From: Diphasiastrum complanatum | Lineage: Eukaryota > Streptophyta > Lycopodiopsida > Lycopodiales > Lycopodiaceae | Reading direction: 5' to 3' | Length of the DNA stretch: 64,000 nucleotides | Assembly (NCBI GenBank): GCA_029204225.1 | Contig: CM055098.1 | Location: 26,197,765-26,261,764, forward strand | Shown: positions 11,180 to 21,779 of the stretch, piece after piece | Numbering within the stretch: position 1 is the first letter of the stretch | Layout: the number at the start of each line of letters is the position of its first letter | Translations under genes and position numbers: made by a program | Notes under the pieces: generated by a model | What the model was told of the DNA's origin: nothing | Databases searched by the model: none | Seen by the model: the letters and a program-made list of their open reading frames with translations, nothing else

Positions 11180-11674
11180 TGTGGTATCAGAGCCGACTGG
11201 CCGGTCAGCTATGCGGATCTCACGGAAATGGCTACGGTTTGGAGTTCATCAAGACAACTGTTGTGCAAGGTGATGCCCACAGTGTAAGCACGGGTGCGTC
11301 CACGGTCGGGGTGGTCGACAGAACAGGGGACTTGATGAGTCAAGGTGCTGCCCTTGAGGTGTAAGCACGGTCAGTTCTCGCGGTTCGGGCCTGGCGTTGT
11401 CTGCACGTAGGACGGATGAGGCAAAGTGCTGCCTAGGGAGGTGAAAGCACGGTCTGTACCTTGTGGGGTGCGGGGCGACATATTCGAACTGTACGGATTA
11501 ACCATTGATACAGAGATGCTGCTCGAATTCGGGTGTAAAGCACGGGTAGTTGGTTAAGTCTGATCGTTGTTGGCGAGTTGGCTACTTGTATGTCAAGTGG
11601 GTTCGGATGGCAAGCGTTGAAGGCTGGGAAGCTAAGTCGTGGTTCCCGGCTCCCTTTGGGATGCCTGCGCTACA
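9941..11674 (+). mobile_element. Family B element, internally deleted
   Basis: A full 5' LTR (9941-11179), primer site at 11182 and the leader to about 11547 join directly to the last 127 bases of a 3' LTR (11548-11674). Target duplication CATTT at 9936-9940 and 11675-11679 proves it is one insertion. About 3.7 kb (most of the interior and most of the 3' LTR) is missing relative to the complete copy, with a one- or two-base match at the junction. It either arose after insertion by deletion or was integrated already truncated. Confidence 0.88.
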
Positions 11675-13365
11675 CATTTGAATTGTGGAAGATTGGTTGT
11701 TTCACATGGACCATTACTTCTGTCTGATGAACACTTCTGAGGAAGAAAGAACGGACTTGGCATTAGCATATTTTGAGGGCTACACTACAAATTGGTACCG
11801 GATGGCAGGAATGCATTTCCAGACATGAAATGCGTTCAAAATCGCGTTACGAGAGGAGTTCATACCGAAGGATTCACACATGAGATTGAGGACAGAATTA
11901 TCAGGGCTCAAGCAGAAAGGGTAATTGCGAGAGTACCTCAATAAATTCAGACAGAGTGTATGGGTTATTGAAGATATGTCCGAGGCAGACAAAACTCATT
12001 ACCTCTTGTCTGGAATGCAGTCTTGGACCCGGCGTGCAATAGACAGCTACATGCCCCATGATTTCAATTCAACTATTCGGGCGGCTGAAATGGTTTGTGA
12101 TTATGAGAGCACATTGGCACCAACTGCTCCCTCAACCTCAACAAGAGTATTTAGTATTTAGTGGATCCAGACCGAGTCCGAGCTTCTTTTAAAGGGGGGA
12201 CTAAGCTTCAAATGGCAACCAAGCCTCAAGTAGCGTGAACAAATTCCCAACAAAAACAGGGTTTGGCAACCAAGGCAACAATGGAGGGAACACGTTCCAG
12301 AGAAGAAACAAGGTTGGACCTTCAGCTAGTCACAACAACAGCTCACCAACAGTGGGATGTTTCGTGCGCTGCTTCAACTGTCATCAGCAAGGTCACTGTT
12401 GGAGGTTATGCCCCAAACCATTGAACAAACAAATCATGGCTGCCATTGAAGGATTTGATAGTAAGGAGAGAGAGGCATTTGATCCAGAAGATGGTGAACA
12501 GGATGACGAAGAAGACCCAGAAACGGATTTGACGGAGTCTGACCTCAATGTCTTACAACAGATAGGGGCACTTGCGGCGTATTGTGAACATCTCATGGCG
12601 AATCCTGCGAGAGGATCAAAGTTATTGTACCTGAAAGGCTGTATTCAAGACATGATCATTTACTTCATGGTAGACCTGAGAGCGTCACATAACTACTTGT
12701 CAGAAAAATTGGCAGGGGAATTGGACATCCAATGTGAAGAAAATGTGACTCCTATTTGTGTGGAGACCGCGAAAGGTACAATGACCACGTGTAGATTGGC
12801 AACCAACTTACCAATCTCCCTGGGAACCTGGAAGAATCGACTAACGTTCACAATCTGGAAGATGGATGCCTTCGATGCTATTTTGGGATTAAGCTGGTTT
12901 AACGAACACGTGGTGGCCTTCTTGGCAAAAGGGGTTAACCTTGTGTTATTATATAATGGCAGGAGACCTTGTGTTGTCAGAGCTGTGTCAGGGGACCAAC
13001 TAGAAAAGAACGACACAAATGAACCTGAGCCAACCATCCCTCCCAATCTCATTCACCTCTTTAACGAAGGGCAGCCAACAGTGACAAACCAGCTAACACG
13101 GGACCAAATGGAGCCAACATTGCCTGCAGTTTCTACATCAAAGGTAAATTCAAGTGCCGATGCAGAGCTCAAGGGGCTCAACTTGTGTGACCAAGCAAAA
13201 GCTCACCTCTTTAACGAAGGACATCCAGCAGTGACAAACCAGCTGACGCAAGGTCAATTGGAGCCAACATTGCCTGCAGCTTCTACATCAGAGGTGAATC
13301 TAAGTGCCGATGCAGAGCTCAAGGAGCTCAACCTGGGCGACCCAACGAAAAATCTAGAGTCCTAG
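11675..13365 (+). pseudogene. Family A gag-protease, third segment
   Basis: After one copy of CATTT the capsid reading resumes in pieces (WLFHMDHYF, then 11925-12158). 12235-13362 is a 376-codon open frame. It has a CCHC knuckle at residues 46-59 (C46, C49, H54, C59), an acidic stretch, then a retropepsin-like region with VDLRASHNYL around residue 145 and LGLSWF further on. The family usually has D-[ST]-G-A at the active site. Here the third position is Arg, so catalysis is unlikely. The C-terminal part holds two tandem copies of a 50-residue block (period 150 bases, starting 13054 and 13204). No reverse transcriptase follows. Frameshifts and stops break the upstream capsid region. Confidence 0.8.
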
Positions 13366-13416
13366 GGGACTCATCCAGACGTGCGACAAACATGACATAT
13401 CTGAGGCTTAAGAGAG
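13366..13416 (+). other. Short spacer before the inverted segment
   Basis: Continues after the gag-protease stop. Alignment with the inverted 5' copy begins near 13417, so a rearrangement breakpoint lies here. Confidence 0.5.
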
Positions 13417-15555
13417 CCTGGCTTCGAGCTGTGTTAGCCCATTTCTCATTTCTCTAGGAAGGTTAAGTTGAGTAAGGTTCATGGTTCACAGGGATGTTTG
13501 CCATTCTTTCCTTTCTGTTTCTCTGTCCTTCTTCACCTCGCTAAGCATAGCCGTCATTGCGCTTGATAAGTATTGCCGCATCTTCACTTCAAAGAGGTCT
13601 TGTTGCGCCTCTGGCAAGGGTTCGTCTCTTGGTGTAGGTTCAGAAGGGCCACCCATCTCTTATTGTAGAGGCGCTACTGTGGAGTGCATACGCTCTTTCT
13701 TTCTCGACTTGGACCTGGTGCCATCTCGATGCATGCGAGAGCTGTATTCTCGAGCCAGCTCTTCTCCGTCCGTCAATGCTCGTAACTCTTCAAGGTGGTC
13801 CTCCATTATAGTAAGAGGTGTACTTCCAACAGATTATCGCCTCAATCCTTTTTATTTTTTTGAAACTCTCCCTTCTGTCGACCGGGCCCCACAGCTTCTT
13901 TTCTTCTTTATTAAATCAGCTTCAATGAAAATATCCCCTCCTCAAACTTAGTACGCCCACATCACCTGAGAGCCAAGTAGGAACCAGGTCATTTGTGTCC
14001 AAGCAAGCACACAACAAACGGAACATACCAACCAAAGCAAACATAGAGGATCTCTCTCAAGCCACAACCCCCCCGAGACCGGTCGTAGGACCTTTGCCTA
14101 GCCGCGCCCACACAAATCTATCATAGAATTAGTCCACGGGCAAACATCCATCCAACCATCCGTGCTTTCATCATTAAGCAGCACATTGCCTCAGTCACGT
14201 CCCACCACTTTTTGGTCGATAGCCCTTATAGCTAAACGATCGGCAGCTATCTCGCACTGGCAGCTAACCACCCGTGCTTTACACCCGAATTCGAGTAGCA
14301 TCTTTGTATCAATGGTTAACCCGTACAGTTCAAATATGTCACCCCGCACCCCACAAGGCACAGACCGTGCTTTCACTAACCTAATGGCAGCACATTGTCT
14401 CATCTGTCCTACGTGCAGACGGCGCCAAGCCCGAACCGCGGGAACTGACCGTGCTTACACCTCGAGGGCAACACTTTGATTCATCAAATCCCTCGTTCTG
14501 CCGACCACCCCGACCGTGGACGCACCTGTGCTTACACTGTGGGCAGCACCTTGCGCAACGTTTGTTCTGACAAATCCCAAGACGTGGCCATCCCTGTGAG
14601 ACTTGCGTAGTTGACTGGCTAGTCGGCTCTAATACCACATGTTGTGCTGGCGCCTCAAAGGGCGCTGGGACTTGAGCGGTTTCCCCAACACGCGCTTAAG
14701 TCTAACATTCATCCATCATGCACTTACGTAAAAGCCAACTTAGAAACATAACAAGCTTAACCATTCAGACTTAAGAAAACTGGAATCCCAACCAACCCGA
14801 AAGCCAACTCAGAATCCGTCCCCAAAAGGTAACCAAAGGCAAAGACAAGCCACACATGATACCCAAGGCATAGTGGTCGCCAAACTGACCAATTGGCATA
14901 GCGGCAAGCCCCATGTCGATGACAGGGACCCTTAGGCGCCAACGACGCAAAAAGGTTGTAGTAAGGGTCCTTCCACTTGGACCAGTCCCGAAGGCGAAAC
15001 CGAAATGGTAATCATTCCCAAGGATCAACTTTATTAGATTTGGAAGAGGTTACATTAATACATAAACTGACTATTCTCGGGGCCACCAACATGTGCTGGG
15101 CATTGTGCTTGGCTCGTGCTGGTAGAGGGAGCTGAGACCTGGCGACTGAATTCCTGGCGCTGGTTGAGCTGCCCAAGTTTCTGTCTGCCGGACTCCCCCT
15201 ATAGTTCTGCTGTGATTCAGCGCACCCCCTCTGGTTTGAAACATAGTGCTTTATGGTAAAGCACGCTTCTTAGGACTTAGTTTTTATTTTGCTGATTAAG
15301 CCTGGCAAGCCTGGCAGAATCAGTCTGGCTCCCGGACATGGGTCCCGGGAGCCATCCTGGCGGCCGAATCAACTTGCTTTCCTGACTAGGCCATGACTCG
15401 AGCTCCAGAGCTAGCTCATGACTTGTGACTACTTGACTGGCTCACCACAGGTCGGAGGCTCAGTCCTTGACGTTCTAACTTGCTCTGGGACCTTAGAGAG
15501 TGTCACTCCTTTGAGTCTTACAGGGCACGCTGGGTTTAGGGTTGTCATTACAACA
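13417..15555 (-). repeat. Inverted copy of family A 5' LTR, leader and gag start
   Basis: Read on the minus strand this repeats 2609 to about 9800 of the same element without the family B insertion: LTR (15555-14640), primer site (14637-14625, TGGTATTAGAGCC), leader stem-loops (for example 14549-14528) and the gag start. It replaces most of the space where pol should be. Forward and inverted copies are close enough that a transcript crossing both could fold into a long hairpin. The inverted LTR outer end differs from the other A LTRs over about 20 bases. Confidence 0.88.
14640..15555 (-). repeat. Inverted family A LTR (916 bp)
   Basis: On the minus strand it begins TGTTGTAATGACAACC and ends CAGCACAACA next to the primer site. 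Length matches the flanking A LTRs. Confidence 0.88.
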
Positions 15556-15870
15556 TGTAAGTACCTTTTTCTCTCATGTTAATAAAGTAAGCCGCATTTT
15601 TCATCGAGGAGTGAGCTTCAGTCTAATGTCTAAGTGCAGCAGTTTTACACAGGTTTTACGTAAGTGAACTAGATCCACACTTTTCCTGTGCTGGGTTGCA
15701 AACACAATGTTTTTACTTCTCTTTACAGTTGGTCTCCTTTGGCCGGTGAATCAAGCCCGTGCCCTTGTATATGTGAATAAAGTCTGGCCGGTGAATTAAG
15801 CCCGTGCCATGAGTCTTAGGTTCTAGTTTGGCCCTGATGAGGACATCAGCTTTCTCAAACGAGGGGAGGA
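15556..15870 (+). other. Family A 3' tail, hairpin and polypurine tract
   Basis: About 300 non-coding bases end in CTGATGAGGACATCAG (15834-15849, a 6-bp stem with AGGA loop) and AACGAGGGGAGGA, the polypurine tract that abuts the 3' LTR. CTGGCCGGTGAAT occurs twice in this tail. Confidence 0.75.
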
Positions 15871-18039
15871 TGTTGTAAAGCTGACTCGGGTGCACCCAGT
15901 GTGCCCTGTAAGACTCTAAGGGGTGACACTCTCTAAGGTCCCAGAGCAAGTTAGAACGTCAAGGACTGAGCCTCTGACCTGTGGTGAGCCAGTCAAGTAG
16001 TCACAAGTCATGAGCTAGCTTTGGAGCTCGAGTCATGGTGTTGTAAAGCTACCTTTACAAGCTTTACTTCCGGCGCCATCGGCGCCAGCTATGTCCCCGG
16101 CGCCAGCAGCGCCCCTGCTGCTCCCGACGCCAACGGCGCCGGCGCCGCTCCCGGCGCCACTGTGACCAGAATCCAGCCGGCGCCAAGTTCCTATGGCTGA
16201 AAATCTTTGATCGGTTCTAGCGAAGTCCAGAGAGCTCAGATCGATGTGCAATCACCTCACACGATCTAGGCATGATTAAAGGAAGCCTGGGGATCAATAA
16301 AATCTAGAGAGAGAAAATGACTTTCTAGAAAGAGAAAATCCTAGAGAGAGAAAAACGTGCTTTACCAGCTTGGGTAGAGTGCTTGGTATGAGGGGGGGTG
16401 CCGAATCACACCAATACTATAGGGGAGTGCGGGTTGCGACTCAGGGCGAGCTCCAACCAAGTCTCAGCCTCCCTTGCTGGAATGTTGTCATGGCTCTCGC
16501 CTTGGCATGCTAGCGCCCCGGAGACTAGGGTCGGTCACACACTTGAAATGTAACCTTCTCAGATTTATCAATAAAGTGGGATTTTTCTCAAACTGACTCT
16601 GATTACCTTCTGGGTTTCAGTGTTCGGTAAAAGCGCCAGTTGTAAGGCCGCTTTCAAAATTTTTAACTTGGCACATAGCTGAGGGTCGTATCCCGGGACG
16701 CCAGCGGTATGCCGTCGGGACCATTCGGTCCGTGGCGCCAGCGGTATGCTGTCGGGACCATTTGGTCCAGAAACTGGTTGTTTCCATATCTGTCGCGGCT
16801 TGTGGTTCTGAGTGTGCCTTGCATGAACGTGAATGGGTTAAGCTCTTGGGGAACGGGCTCTAACCTGTCGGCTGAGTTGGATGGCTTGCTTGGGTGGATG
16901 TTACCTGTTTATGGCTGTCCAGTCTGGCGTGGCGCCAGGTTGGCTTCCAGCGCTCGTGACGAAGCTTTCAGTTGGTTAAGTCTGATGTAAGTCAGACCGC
17001 TTGCTTGAAATGGATGTTACTCGTTTGTAATGAAGCTTCGAGTTGGTTAAGTTTGATGTATGTCGGGCGGCTTGCTTGGAGGGAAGTCACCCACATCGGG
17101 ACACCCGATCTGGCATGGCGCCAGGTTGGATCTCAATGTTGGTCCTCGGAACTTCAAGTTGGTTAAGTCTGATCGTTGTTGGCGAGTTGGCTGCTTGTAT
17201 GTCAAGTGGGATTGGATGGCAAGAGTTGAAGGCTGGGAAGCTAAGTCGTGGTTCCCGGCTCCCTTTGGGATGCCTGCGCTTCACATGGCCTAGTCAGGAA
17301 GCAAGTTGATTCTGCCGCCGGGACGGCTCCCGAGACCCATGTCCGAGAGCCAGACTGATTCTGCCAGGCTTGCTAGGCTTAATCAGCAAAATAAAAACTA
17401 AGTCCTAAAAAGCGTGCTTTACCAGAAAGCACTATGTTTCAAACCAGAGGGGGTGCGCCGAATCACAGCAGAACTATAGGGGGAGTCCGACAGACAGAAA
17501 CTTGGGCATCTCAACCAGCGCCAGGAATCTAGTCGCCAGGTCTCAGCTCCCTCTACCAGCACGAGCTAGGCACAATGCCCAGCACGTGTTGGTGGCCCCG
17601 AGACCGGTCAGTCTATGTATGAATGTAACGTCTTCCAAATCTAATAAAGTTGATCTTTGGGGATGATTACCATTTCGGTTTTGCCTCCGGGACTGGTCCA
17701 AGTGGAAGGACCATTACTACAACCTTTTTGCGTCACCGGCGCCTAAGGTTCCACGTCACCGACGTGTGGCTTGCCGCTATGCCAATTGGTCAGTTTGGCG
17801 ACCACTATGCCTTGGGTTTCATGTGTGGCTTGTCTTTGCCTTTGGTTACCTTTTGGGGACGGATTCTGAGTTGGCTTTCGGGTTGGTTGGGAATCTAGTT
17901 TTTCTTAAGTATGAATGGTTAAGCTTGTTACGTTTTTGAGTTGGCTTTTACGTAAGTGCATGATGGATGATGTTAGACTTAAGCGTGTGTTGGGGGAAAC
18001 CGCTCAAGTCCCAACGCCCTTTGAGGCGTCGGCGCAACA
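15871..18039 (+). repeat. Family A 3' LTR, split by a solo LTR
   Basis: Segments 15871-16038 and 17289-18039 together give 919 bases, matching the 920-base 5' LTR. AATAAA near 17642 corresponds to the 5' LTR signal. Confidence 0.92.
16039..17283 (+). mobile_element. Family B solo LTR (1245 bp)
   Basis: A lone B LTR with target duplication CATGG at 16034-16038 and 17284-17288, ending CTTCA rather than CTACA. Solo LTRs normally arise by recombination between the two LTRs of a full element. Confidence 0.93.
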
Positions 18040-18044
18040 CTGCC

Positions 18045-18600
18045 CGCCCTGCCTGACCTATTTTTCATGTGGCAGATCTCAAATTATCCCATAATCAATT
18101 GGGAGAAATGAAGCTGCCTGCATATATAATGAAACTGCCCATATTTTCCCAAGCATGCGTGAGCATGGAGTTGCCTGTGCACAGGCCTGGTGTCCGGCGC
18201 CCCCAGCGTGCTCCCCGAGTGATGGTCCCGACGCCATATTGTGGTCCCAATGTTGGCGCCAGCGCCATTGTGATCCCGCGTGAGGGTGGCGCCAGTGTGG
18301 GTGTGGTCCTGGCGCTAGCGTCAACGCATGGTTTCGCGTGGCTTCAATGTGTGTTCAGGGCGCCAGGGCTTTGCTGACGCATGCGTGTCAAGGGTGTTTT
18401 GTCCCCTGCCCTGACTCCACATGTGAGTCGCATATGGCACGCTTATTGGCACGGGATAGCCTCGGGACAGATTTGGGCCGGACCCAAGGGAATGGGAGGG
18501 CAAGGCAACGGTCAATTTCGTGTGTTCAAGAATTCAACCGTCGGATTTTACTCAACAAAAAGAGAAATAATCCTGACCCTCCAGTTTTGAACTCTTTCAC
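18045..18600 (+). other. Intergenic sequence and likely promoter of the downstream gene
   Basis: Continuation of the pre-insertion sequence. 18190-18370 is GC-rich with several GGCGCC/GGCGCCAG words reminiscent of the family B U3 cluster. No TATA box or domain was recognised. Confidence 0.35.
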
Positions 18601-18601
18601 T

Positions 18602-18656
18602 ATGTCTTCCCTCCCTCGCTTCATCAAGCTCGCGAATGTCTCTTCTTCTGCTTCAA
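18602..18656 (+). other. Possible 5' exon upstream of a GT donor
   Basis: CTTCAAG|GTATCTGC at 18656/18657 fits a plant 5' splice site. An ATG at 18602 opens a short frame across it. Acceptor-like CGTTGCAG sequences lie in each unit of the downstream tandem duplication, so the host gene may have a spliced 5' leader. Confidence 0.35.
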
Positions 18657-18740
18657 GGTATCTGCTCTGCTCTCGAAAGTGATCTGATCAATCTATATGA
18701 TGCTCCTTGAACGCTGAATCCAGCCTCAGCCTTCGCTTGA

Positions 18741-19032
18741 GAGTGTTGGAATTGCAAGGATCAGGACAGTGACTTTAGTTCAGAGGAGCACAAAACCAAA
18801 CTGCTGTAACTGGCTTCTTCGTTGCAGCTGGAAAAGTTAGAAAGAGCATTTTGATGCTAGCTAGTTGTCTAGAGCTTCGAAATTTAGAGTGTTGGAATTG
18901 CAAGGATCAGCACAGTGGCTTTAGTTGAGAGAAGCACAAAACCAAACTGCTGTAACTGGCTTCTTCGTTGCAGCTGGAAAAGTTAGAAAGAGCATTTTGA
19001 TGCTAGCTAGTTGTCTAGAGCTTCGAAATTTA
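18741..19032 (+). repeat. 146-bp tandem duplication in the presumed 5' leader
   Basis: Units 18741-18886 and 18887-19032 both start GAGTGTTGGAATTGC and differ at only a few bases. Each contains TTCTTCGTTGCAG, a candidate splice acceptor. Confidence 0.92.
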
Positions 19033-19085
19033 GAGTGCTGTGAGACAATAGTAAATTTGGTGTTGAGGAATAGGTTAACAGGAAG

Positions 19086-19551
19086 ATGGGCAGGTCAAAG
19101 TCGGCGAAGAAGCCACCCATCCATTCGCTTCAAATCAGTCAAATGAATAAAGGGAGTTTGGATCGAAACCTTAAAAGTCAAAGTATTGAACTAGTAAATG
19201 CGGATGGCAGCGGGTTGTTAGAACATAATGCATCCAAGGATAAGAAACAGCAAAGACGGAGGAGGAGCAAGGGAAGAGGAAAAAGAACTGGTCCTCAAGA
19301 AGCTCGAGACAAAGAAAATAGTTTACAGAGGTCAGTGCCTTCCATAGTCCGAAATGGGAGAAATGCACTTTCACCCATCGCTCTTGCCGCATTCAACACT
19401 CCATCTGACTTATCAGCAATGGCTAAGATTTTTCCCAGAATTCAGCAAACGAGTAAAACTCCCCTGGAACCTTCCAATACCGATTTTCATGTAGGAGAAG
19501 ATAAGCAGAACACAAGTGGCGTCTCTTACGAGGTTTCCAGCAATCTTGCAG
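19086..19551 (+). CDS. Unknown plant protein, coding exon 1
   Basis: I do not recognise this gene. The ATG at 19086 opens 155 codons plus one base, ending at CTTGCAG|GTAAATG, a good donor. The leftover G joins AT at 27321 to make GAT (Asp) and keeps the long second-exon frame, so a single phase-1 intron links them. The product would be 968 residues. Exon 1 encodes a Lys/Arg-rich patch at residues 51-68 (KDKKQQRRRRSKGRGKR), a likely nuclear signal, and a KEN triplet at 76-78, which in cell-cycle proteins is an APC/C degradation signal. Here it is only suggestive. An upstream start is possible if the leader is spliced differently. Confidence 0.6.
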
Positions 19552-20222
19552 GTAAATGCTTGATTTCAGCAATTGTTTCAACGAATTGCTAAAGTTTGTG
19601 AATGGCTAAACAACCCCGTTGCAATATGAAAAAATCATGCGTTTGTAGCAATTTCATAGTAGGAAGAACCATCAAATGCGAAGCGTGCTAATTGGTCCAA
19701 ATCTAGTTGCCACTCAGTAGCATTGCCACATATTGTACTCTGTAGAGAACATCAATAAAAGCCATGAAAATAGAATGGATACCAGTCCAATTTGTTTGCT
19801 CAGCTCCCCACATTGGACTTCAGTCTTCCTTTTTGCTCTTTGCATTAACATAAGCTTTAGAGTGCCTATCATCGTCAAGAATGTCCTCTCCAAGGTGAGC
19901 ATTTCAGTCTTGCTAGAGCCCTTTTGGTTGTGACATTGCATCTTAATAATCCTCTTCCCTCCCGATTATTTATTGAAATTTCGCCAAGAGACTTCAGACT
20001 CCGAATGTTCAACCTCCTATTGCTGGTGTTTATTTTAGGAAAAAAATGCCTCCGGTGCCTTCTGTGGGAGTCTTTCAACTGTGAATGTTTGGAAGCTGAA
20101 GCTACGAGAAGCTTGCTTAGCCTTCTTGGGCAACTCAGAGCAGAGATCTAGCTTAGCATAGTTTCTAGATTACAACTTTCTATTGGTGAAAAAGAAGTCT
20201 TTCAACGCATATCAGTTAAATG

Positions 20223-20537
20223 TGATAGGAACCTCTACAGGCAGATTACAATTCAGGATGAAGCATAACGACAGTAGTTAGTGATAGTTAGTTAAAACGG
20301 TTTTCTTGTCATGTGAACCTGAAACACTAGGTTAAGCCTTTCTTGGCAAGTAGGTGTATCGACGTGTATGTATAGGACTCATTTTTGGAAATGAAGACAC
20401 AAGATCTTGTGAATGCTTTTTGTCTTTCTGTAGCTTTGTGATTTTATCATTGCGAGCTCTGTGTGATCTTTCTCCTTCTGTTCTTGCTAGCATACTTGTG
20501 AAGTAATCTATTGCAAGAGCTCGATTGTTCTCCTACA
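20223..20537 (+). repeat. Copia 5' LTR (315 bp)
   Basis: Starts TGATAGGAACC and ends CTCCTACA. TGGTTATGGGCCC, a plausible tRNA primer site, follows at 20540. Confidence 0.93.
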
Positions 20538-20703
20538 ATGGTTATGGGCCCACACGCGCGGTAGATCCAGGATCTGTAAGACGTGTGAAGCGAGAATCAT
20601 TCTGATGACGATCGATTGTGCTAGGGGAGACCACACACGGAGGTAGTCACGTTAAGGAAAAAGAAAAAGGTGATTTCGAAGGATCGAGAGGCGTCATTAG
20701 AAG

Positions 20704-21779
20704 ATGGCAGTAGACAGCGGATTCGACTTCATAATGATAGAATGGCTGGACGGCTCAAATTACTCGGCATGGAGCTGGAAGCTAAAGATCATACTGAGAG
20801 AGAAGGGGCTGTGGGGAGAGATCGACAGAACTGAGGTCGTCGAACTTGACGGGGAAGGGTGTGCAAAGAGTGCAGCCCAGGTTGAGATCATGAATCGCAA
20901 GTTCGGGATACAGAAATAGCCAGAGGGGTATGGGAATTGCTAAAGAAGACGTACGAGGCGGCAGGCTTCTCAAGCATACTAACACTACACAGGCAGTTGA
21001 ACGCGCTCAAGATGATAGAGGGTGATCTGATGACGCCACATATTGATAGAATTAAGGGCAACTGGAGGCAGATGGAGGCAGCAGGCGCGATCCTAGACAA
21101 AAGGCAACTCGTGTACACGCTAATCACAAGCTTGCCTGCGAGCTATGACCCTTTGGTCATGACTTTGGATGGGTTCAAAGAAAGGCTGGATCTTGCTTTT
21201 GTCACAAGGAGGTTGCTGCAAGAAGAAGCCTGGAGGAAAGTGAACCCGCCTGCAGACAAGATGGCTCTGATATCCAGTTTCAAGAAGGCGCAAATCAAGG
21301 AAGGTAAACAACACAATGCAAGACAGGAAGGGAGCAAATCTTGGAGCGAGAGCAAGAAGGTGAAAAGTGAGAAGAGATGCTTTCATTGTGATCAGATTGG
21401 ACACTTCATTCGCGATTGTCGGAAGAAAAAGGAGGATCAAAAGAAAGGGGGGACTTCACAGGCGAATCTGGCGGAGGAGGAGGACGCAGAAGAACTACCA
21501 AAAGTCTATGGACTGATGGTTTTGATCAAAGAACAGAGCGATGACTCAAGTGGCTCATTTGATCGCAAGAGTGAAAGCGTGGTGAAATTGAGCGGAGAGG
21601 AACAACATGAGGCAGACTCTGTTGACACCTGCTGGTACATGGACTTTGAAGTGACTTCCCATATGACCTTTGAGCGAAAGGGATTTATCACATATGAGCT
21701 GGTAACCAAGAAGAGGGAGATTACCGTGGGGGACCGGAGCAAGGCGGACGTAGTGGGTATTAGGAAAGGGGAGAGCTAA
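20704..21779 (+). pseudogene. Copia gag and protease start
   Basis: 20704-20919 gives the typical copia Gag opening (IMIEWLDGSNYSAWSWKLK). A frameshift near 20900 moves the reading to 20937-21776, with capsid helices (LHRQLNALKMIEGD), a CCHC knuckle CFHCDQIGHFIRDC and a protease region where the usual DSGATSHM is changed to DFEVTSHM. Gag packages element RNA. Frameshift and lost active site show it is inactive. Confidence 0.85.

Larger units (their letters stand above)
2609..18039 (+). mobile_element. Family A LTR retrotransposon, composite, with nested insertions
   Basis: Matching LTRs (2609-3528 and 15871-18039, the latter interrupted) are flanked by the target duplication CTGCC at 2604-2608 and 18040-18044. 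Order: 5' LTR, tRNA-Met primer site, leader, gag, protease-like region, an inverted copy of the element's own 5' end, 3' tail, polypurine tract, 3' LTR. Capsid-type Gag, a CCHC knuckle and protease indicate Ty3/gypsy affinity. No reverse transcriptase, RNase H or integrase was found, so it must have depended on another element. Three family B insertions account for about half its length. Without them the element is roughly 7.4 kb. It resembles non-autonomous gag-only elements (TR-GAG type), though the inverted segment is unusual. Confidence 0.9.

Noticed and set aside
13481-13951. Plus-strand frame of 156 codons
   Set aside because: Antisense of the inverted family A gag start.
18079-18682. 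Overlapping frames on both strands upstream of the unknown gene
   Set aside because: GC-rich sequence with no domain. A short 5' exon is possible only near 18602-18656.
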